Origin: Ianthella basta
Lineage: Eukaryota; Porifera; Demospongiae; Verongiida; Ianthellidae
Length of the DNA stretch: 64,000 bases
Assembly: GCA_964019415.1 (NCBI GenBank)
Contig: OZ025885.1
Coordinates: forward strand, 3,570,672 to 3,634,671
Direction of reading: 5' to 3'
In this document: piece after piece, positions 52,601 through 61,600 of the stretch
Numbering within the stretch: position 1 is the first letter of the stretch
Layout: each line of letters opens with the position of its first letter
Position numbers and translations under genes: made by a program
The notes under the pieces: model-generated
Seen by the model: the letters and a program-made list of their open reading frames with translations, nothing else
Database searches by the model: none
Told to the model about the DNA's origin: nothing

Positions 52601-55600
52601 TGGCACACAGATGACAGCATAGCCATTGCACTCAGCATGGCTACCTTGGTCAACAGAGTCAGGGGTAGTGGTGAAGTCTTTGTCAAGCGGGAAAAGGCAA
52701 ATGTCACAGTATTCCCCATGTGTATAGCAGCAGATTGGCCATCAGGTTATTGACCTAACTCTATTTTCTCAGCAAATGCCAAAGTCTTAAGTCTCTCATC
52801 CATAAGCAGTTGCATAGATTGCCTGTGTAAGGCCTCTGATTCTATCAACCACAACCTTCTCCACAAACATTCAGCATATAACGCCTTTCAAACTATCTCC
52901 CAGATGTATAGAAAGCAGAGGGTCTCTGTAAAAGGAGATACTCTGAAAAGGCCCCAGTCTATGGAAGGGTACCACAAGGTCCACAGAAGTCCATTTCCTG
53001 GGTCTTGAAATCTTTGCATTGCCTATTAAGCACACTTGTGGCTGAAAAAGGTATAAAAGTGCACAATAACAAGAAAAAAACACTTTTTCCTTTGATATTA
53101 TCCACAAGCGCACAGTAAGTGAAGAAAAGTATTAGTTATGACACTCAGTAAGGATGTGGTTAATTTATAAGCAGGAGGCACGAGGGCACAAAGTGCCCAA
53201 GTGCAGAGTGCCTATCAATCACACATCTTGACTGGGGGTGTCATAAGCGATTTATTTGCAGAACAAAGGAAAGCGTGGGAGAATGCTAATTAATTTCTTG
53301 CCAAATAAGGCAAGCGCTAGGGAAACGCAGGCCAATCCATTGCAGCATTATTATTGTATAGGAGAGCTAGCGCGAAGCCAAGAAAACCAGGCAGAAATGT
53401 CTGTGTCATACGTACAGGGTTAGGTTGCATGGGACATGCATAGCACCTTCCATCATAGGTATTCTACACTACCCAACCATTTAATATGGTTAGGTTTAGA
53501 ATATCTATTGCACTGCTGTAGTTTCAGTCATGGAAAAGGGTGCAAAAACGTCATCCTATTGAAAGCACTCAGCAGACTGCTTACTGCTGTTCTGCTGTAA
53601 TACAGCTGTCAAATATTGTGCATCAAAGGTGGCCGATTCTTCGACATGAAAGGACCGAAAGACATCTCAAGTAGCTAGCTAACTACTGAATGAACATAGA
53701 GACTCAGATTATGGTCAATTCCATTGCAGCTGATCACCGATCCATCATGCTGTCCCACTGTCGGATTCCTCTGAGCCAGCTTGGCTCCCTCTGCCTCCAA
53801 TACTGTTGGGCGCATCTTCCATGGATGCACAATTCACTAGCCAAGTCTTGTTAGCACCTTCAATTGCAATGCATGAGTTGGGCAAGATGTGTCTTTGGTA
53901 AAGGAAGAGGTTTCGGAGGGGTAGGGGGCAGTGCTGTACATATGAGTGAATAATTGCCTGGTCTAATTAGATATGCACACCAAAATTCAGATATATATAC
54001 CAAAAATTAAACACAATCACCTTGCACAACAGGTAGCTGTTATATAGGCACCCTATAAACATAGTAACCACCTAGCAATGCCAAATAAATTCGGTATTAA
54101 TGCCCCTCTCCCCCCCAAACTACCAACACAATTATTGAAAGGGTTGATATCTGAGCACTCATGACTTGTCGACTGATAGCATTGGACAAATGCCCTGCCC
54201 ACATTGGTGTAGATGAAGTGCCAAGACAAATGGCTACAAAAATACAGTAAGCAGAGGAGCTGTGCGGGACCAATCAGCTGAGTTCACAACAGTCATTGAA
54301 GGAGTTGTAATAACAATGAAGGAAGAGACGAGGAGAGCTCGGGGATGGGTGCAATTGTTGGATACCAAGAAAACATACAACCTCTAGGGAAGAGTGGCTA
54401 CCCCACAAGATGCTAAAATCCTACATAACATTATCTGTTTAGCTACTATCAAAGACCCACAATCCATGTGGTATGCAGGGAATCATAAACATGTGATCAG
54501 GAAAGAGGGTGTGAAAGCAATTCCTATTCAATGTAAATGCATGCCGTCACAGTACTTTCCTTCATTCTGGACTTTGTGGATCTCAGCAAATAGTCTTAAA
54601 TTGGCATGCTGATGAATCACATGTGCAGTGAAGATGTAAAGCCTGTGTGTGTGAATAAGCATGCATATACACTTACTTCATGCTGCAAGAGTCTCCAAAG
54701 ATCAAGACAATAACGTCCTGTAATATGCAAGTCTGATTTTTCAGAATGTGCAGTGCTACTTTCACGTTGCATACCCAAATCAGATGATGCCATCTCTGCA
54801 GGCAAAAAAGCACCATTACATCAATAGAGAAGAATCAGATAATGACTGTATAGCAGGAAATTTGGTGTGGTATTAAAACAAGACCATTTGGTGGTTTTAG
54901 AAAATTCACTAAACAGAAAATATACTTAAGTGTCCATATATTGCCAAAAATATTGTGACTTTACATAGCTTGGATTGCATAACGTCTAGTGACCTACAAT
55001 AATGAAGTACTGTGATCTTACCCCAATGGACACTGAAATAATAGACTCACATTTTTTGCCAAACCCACTGTATTTTTACCCCAAGACATTCCAGGCATGC
55101 AATAGTGTACTAACCTGGTGCCCTTGACAACATCTTCTTGAGGTTGATGTTAAGCTGAGATGCTCTGTCCAACAGGTAACCCCAAGACAACTGCTCAGTG
55201 TTATAGCCAACTAATACATCTGGATTTGTTCTCTCTATTAGTGAAGCTACCTCAGAAAGAAGCTCTTCTTCACAATCTACATATGTGATCTTCACATGGT
55301 CCGCAATGCCACAATTATGCAAGTAGGGCGTTACAAACTTGCTGGAAAGCATCTTGCTGCTACTGAGAGCAATGATACCTACTTCCACATTGCTATCCTC
55401 ATAGCTCTCTGTACTGTCTTGAACATTACCAGAACAAGGCCAGTCATTATGAATGTAGTAAAACACAGCTAACACAGCATCATGGGAAGGGTCTGGCTGC
55501 TTTGTTCCACGAGTCTGAACATGCAATTCTGCACTAAATGTAGTCAAGTAGTAAGCCTAAAAGGAGTAAAAAGTGACTGTCAATCACACACTGAAGAGCA

Positions 55601-58600
55601 TAATATACTGAATTTATAGCCACTTAAAGAGATTATTATTATGCGCAACAAGCTGCCAAAATAATCAAACACTGCCATCACTGTTTATGGCCCGGCGTGC
55701 TTTGCTTGCCAATTTCCCCACATCCTCAGCATAATTTGGTGGTGTTTGGCAGAATCAGTGAACACTTGGTTTGATTCATCCAGCTTATAGATTACCAACA
55801 ACAAGTAATAGCACTGGTACAAAGATTGATTCACCATGTTGCACAGACATGACAACATCACACTAAGCAATTTCACCAAGAATTACTATGTTTTCACGGT
55901 TTAGTGAACAGTGCCCTGTTATACTTGCATTTTACTACGGCACACACTTCATACACGTTCATGAATGTGTGGGTCATCCAGGTTCTTGTCTATCATAACA
56001 GATTCATACATGGTAAGGCAAATTATTCATAGATAGATATCCATGTTAGTGAAATTATAAAGTAAGGAAAAGTGAAGTAAGAATTAGTGGTGTAGACCAC
56101 ATTATGATCAAATAATAGGCAAAACAACTACCTAAATTTTGCTTACAGAGTGATTGAGTAATTCACATTCACACTGTCTAACCTGTGATGTTTGCTTTCT
56201 CTTCTCCTTCTCTTTTCCAGAATCCGATGGACTGAACTCAAATCCAAACACATTTTTAGGACTAGGACCCTCAATCTGGGATGTGTCTTGCTTAGGTGTC
56301 ACCAAAGGAGACTGCAGTGGTATATGTAAGTTTACAATTCAATGGCCAATGAGAAACAAAGTGAATCTACAGTATGATACAAACATAACTAGACATTCAG
56401 GGAAGGTTTCAAAGTCAATGCTCACAGATGACAAGAAAACATACTCTATCAATCATTACTAGTGTATGTCCTATTAGTATTGTTCTAGTCCTATTAGTAG
56501 TCCTATTAGTCCTATAGTATTGGACACATTAGACCAGTGTCCTCAAATAGTTGGCAAATGCTCATATTATGTCCTCTTGCATCAGCCAGGTTTAAATGTC
56601 TAAAAACAAGAGCCCGGGGAGAGGGTTAGCGGCTGTGCAAGAGATCTTAAGAGACTTTTCAGCTGAGTATACCTTAGGGAAGCTGCAGTCAGTGGTTACT
56701 TCAGTGGTTTCTAATGGGCTGTGTGCTCCATCAGCAAGCAGCTACTGCTCAAAGAGCACCCAGAGACCACAGACAAAGTGGTAAAAGACAACACAGGTGT
56801 GAAGTAGGTTCTACAGCTTGGTCAAGAAACAACCGTATTGCATGCAGTTCAGCAGACAGTCGAGGACAAATGCCTGGAGCAGCTCTCTCAGACTATGGAA
56901 GGATGGCTATTTAAATGGAGAAGCTGAAAGGCTAACTTAAGGCAAATACATACAGGCTACCAGAAGTAAGTTCCAACAGCACCTGAAAGGCCTAGCAAAC
57001 CAACTACAGAGACAATGTGTATGGCACATGGGACTCTTATGTGTGCAGGAAGGACATTTCTGGAGAGAGTGTACATTAAACCACAATGTGCCAGCCCAGA
57101 AGGTGCCCAGCAAATGGCTTTGTCAGCTGAATAACTGAAGAATGAGGGGGGGAGCAAAATAAATAGTAAGTAAACTAATGACATCATGAAGGGAAGTGAG
57201 TGAAAAGACAGGAAAATTTTATAAAACTAAAATAAACAAAAATAAGTAAGAAAGGGTTGGTTCTCTAATACCAGCTTCACAACAGGGTTGAAAAACCTTG
57301 CCGACGTTTCGACCAGATGCTCTGGTCATCTTCGCCCTGAAGAAGACCAGAGCATCTGGTCGAAACGTCGGCAAGGTTTTTCAACCCTGTTGTGAAGCTG
57401 GTATTAGAGAACCAACCCTTTCTGATGCCTGAGCCAGCTGAGAAGCCCTCACTTCAAAAATAAGTAAAAATAAATAGGTGGTGAAGGACAGTCATGGCGG
57501 GAAAAGCTGTTGATTGCTGTCAAGGGTGGGATTCCACACTAATGGAAAATGCATTCTATGGTCTAAGTTCATGGTGGGGCTCCGCTGCTAAGCAAAGATG
57601 GCTTCTGCGTCCTGGGAGGTGTCACTTGGGGGGGGATTTAGAGTATGTAGAGGCTTCACTTCACTAGCTTCGTGGGGAACCCATTGGCTGTGAACACATT
57701 CTCCAAGTGGTGTAGCTCCTGCTGTCTTTGGTCTTCATCAGACACCTGGAGAGCCCCGTCTCTCACGCACCTTATAACCCTTGTGAGGACACTTGGGTGG
57801 TGGTGGTGGGAGTTGACCGTCGTCAGTTTACTTAGTATTTATTTAGCTCCCTCCCTTATTCTTCGCTTGTTCAGCTGACTAAGACCTCGGGTCAAAACGT
57901 CCTGAACTGTTGTTTGATTCTCATGTTGCGTGAAATTGCTTGTAAACCTTCTACGTTTATGTAAAGCATTGCAGTGGAACAGAATTTTTTTACTTTTTAT
58001 TTTTTCAGCTTTTTTTAAATTTACAATACAATTAAGAATACAACAATATAGGCACACATGCGCACGCCCCTGATCATGACATACTAATTACATGTGAGAA
58101 AAAGTTTAGATGGGTTCAGTACAAGTCATAATTAAATAGTGGTATGCGAGTCAGATACTGATATGTGGGTCCAATACATGTCATATACAGATGATTAGTT
58201 GTGTTATTACAAGCGTCATTGTCATTCGCAGATGTGGGCCTCAGCTGTGACGAGGTCAAAGCTGTCACATCCCTTCACCATGTGCTTGGAACTTGATCGA
58301 GCTCCCTGTATGCACATGATTGCAGATCGGAGCAGGGAAAAACTGAGGTGAGTGCGAATCCAGCCCAGTGTGAATGAGTAGGCCTCTTGTCTCTTCTCTG
58401 ACAAAAGTGAAGCCAATCTCTTGTAGAATGTGGACACCAAGTTCCCCATTCCATCTGAGGTGGAGAAGACCAAGGGCGCTCCACTTCAATGATGCGTTGT
58501 TCATATTTTCGTTTCTTGGCATTTTCCTCACGTCTGAAGCATGACTCCAGGGATGACCGTCTGTAGGATTGCGCGTTTGAATTAAAAACCTTGACATCAA

Positions 58601-61600
58601 AAAATGCGCACTGACAGTTGCTACCCCAGAATCCTCTGGCTTGAATGTCTGCCCTTGCATTGTCTTCATGGTTGGCTGAGGCGAAATCAAGAGACTCTCC
58701 ATCAAGAGGTTGGAGATCAGGCTCAAGGGTCACATCAGGGCAAACTTCAGCAAGAAGCGTCCCTGTGAAATCCCTCACTTCATTATGTTGGAGAGTGGGA
58801 AAGGCACCATTGGGACAAATTAGGCCATGGTTGATGGAGAAGGCGCTACCACACTCACACCTGGTGAAACAGAATTGCATTGTGGTGGAAGGGTGATGAT
58901 GGATGTGCTCCTGAAGGCAGATTTCCTGGATAAGCACAAGGCAATTCTCGACTTCGCACTAAACAGGCTGACATTGGGGACACAAACTACCTTATCACCA
59001 GGCGCCATTCCAGGTGCTTACTGTTGCAATTGGAATCCCAGGCTGGTTGGTAGTCATTGTCAGCAGTCATCTAGATGGAGTATGCATGATGGAGTATGCA
59101 TGGCCACAACCACAGTGGCACTAAGGTACTCTCAAGCAACTCCTATTCACACACACTATCAGCCTAGTGTAGCAAGGATATGTGACCTGAAGTTTGACAT
59201 ATCTTTACTGCACTGGGCTGATAGTGTGTGTAGTGATAGTACAGTAATCTCACACAAGTGAAGCAGTGAGCTGCTTTGAAGTACGAACATTGGCCCATTC
59301 ATGCCATTAGAGCACATCAATGTGGTGGATACAGTGCAGGAGCTACCACAATGGGCCACCGCACTCCTGGTCAACACTGATCTATCCAAGTCTTCACACC
59401 CTAAAAGGAGCAATTTCCGTCCCTTTTGAGATGCTTTGACCATGTCCTTGCTTAGGAGGGACACCGTGGTGAAGGACAATAGTATCAAACACAACACTGA
59501 GACATTTGTATCCCTTATCTGACAACCACCTCATCAGTTGCAAGCATGGCTTATGGGGGGGGAGTACACAAGAATGTCTAGCACATGTAACAAATAGGGG
59601 TGATCTGCTCAAGCACTAGTCCAGACTTTGCTAGCTCTGCTAAAGAGCTCATGCTGTTATGTTCACCACCTTGGACCTTGCCTCAGGCTGTTGGCAGGTG
59701 GAATGAGATGACGGAATCATTAAAAAAGAAGATGGCTTTTCTACGTTTGCAGGTTTTATCAGTTCAAAGTGATGCAGTTTAGCATCACGAATGCCCCCAA
59801 CCTTTCAACATCTGATGGAGTGTTTGTTGGCAGGTTTGTCCCCAGCTCAATGCTTGAGTTACCTGAATGACATCATTATTTACGGCACCTCATGTGGAAG
59901 TGTCCAACCTTTGTGTATGGATAATACTACTATCCTTTGACAGGGGCAACCACATAATAGCGAAAGGCCTAGAAGAGAAATTAACAGCCATTCACATGTG
60001 AGACATGTCCTATGTAAACAATGCAGAGTGTTTGCGGCTGATTTTTATCATCGGATGTTTGCTTATACCGTAATTTGGGAAATTAATGCGACTGTCTTAT
60101 TAATGCTATAAATGCGAGTGGACAGGGCTCCGCATTTTTAAGAAAATATTTATTTTCCCGCTGGTACTTCGGGCAATTCAAGATGGCGGCGCTCGAGGGG
60201 CCTATGCATTACAAGGCTCGCAATCATCTTTGTTCGCATTTCGCCGTATATCTATCAAACGAAATTAGGAAATAGGTATGTTTTTGCATGTTAATGCTAA
60301 TAAGAAGCCTATTAAAAGACTCTTCTGTGAGATATGGCCCCAAATATGAAGACCAAGCGACGGGAATCTTAAAATGGCGGCTTCACCATCACACCCTAAA
60401 AGGAGCAATTTCCAGTGACAGTAATTCCAATCTTTTTGCTGATATTGATGAAGAGTAGCTTGATCACTTGAACAATTACATTGTGACTATGCATGTGTGT
60501 ATGGATGTGTTCCCACATTATTTAAACAAGCATTAATATTTCAGTGACTCAACTTGGGCTGATTCGCATTATTTTAACAGCGCATTTATTTCCCAAATTA
60601 CGGTATCTCCTGCAAACTTCGTTAGAGTGGAGTCAAGACAAGAACTAGAATAAGGAACTGACTTAGCTCTCTAATTATATGTACATTATTTGACAATGAC
60701 ACCTTGCTACACTGAGCAACGTTGCCACTAACAAAACCATAAATTTAGCGGAAATATCTTTCTGGTGATCAGAGGAACGTCTGAAAGGAAAACGAATAAC
60801 ATAGCCCTGTTCACACACGCACACTCTAAGATTTGCACGCATGCATTGCTGTTAAACCAATCCTATCCAAAGTTACATCAAGAAAACTAACTTTAGTTTC
60901 TCTATCACCAACTTTTGTGCCTTGTAACTCCTCACAGGAACTGAGAAAGAACAATGCATGCATGAAAATCCTAGATAATTTCTCTAGCATGCAAAACAAG
61001 CCATCATTGTGCCTCTACCTGACAATCCCGAAAGCCAGAATGTTCTTTTGACAAACACCCATGGCCAACCTCCTCAGGGGCCTGATCTCGTGATTTCCTT
61101 GTGACATTCCACAAAAATGGCTGTCGGCGTTATGGGACATTGTGCTATTTAGAATTTGTTAGTGATTTGATCAATACAGCAAGGTAAGTCTTGTGTTTGC
61201 CCTTATGTACATGCCTAGTTGCCAGATACGTCGTTTTAGGATGATTTTGTTCCTACGTTCCTCATACATCATGTGCACATTGCATGACATTTCACACGTA
61301 GCCACAGCAACGCAGGAATTCACACCTTTATGTTACAAAAACTGGACACGTTCCACATGCGTTCATGCATGGAACATGTTTATGATCACTGAATATTCCA
61401 CGTTTAACAACAGAATAGGCACTCTACATTGTAAGATATAAACAAAGGTAACATTACCAATATGCACAGACATGGGTAGTTGTGATGGAAATTAATTTTA
61501 CTAGCCAAAAACAGAGCTGCTCTGCATTGAGAATTCCACTAAATTGACTCGGTAAGTGGCTCCATAGCCAGCCAATACTGGGATTTCTGAGTGTTCAATT

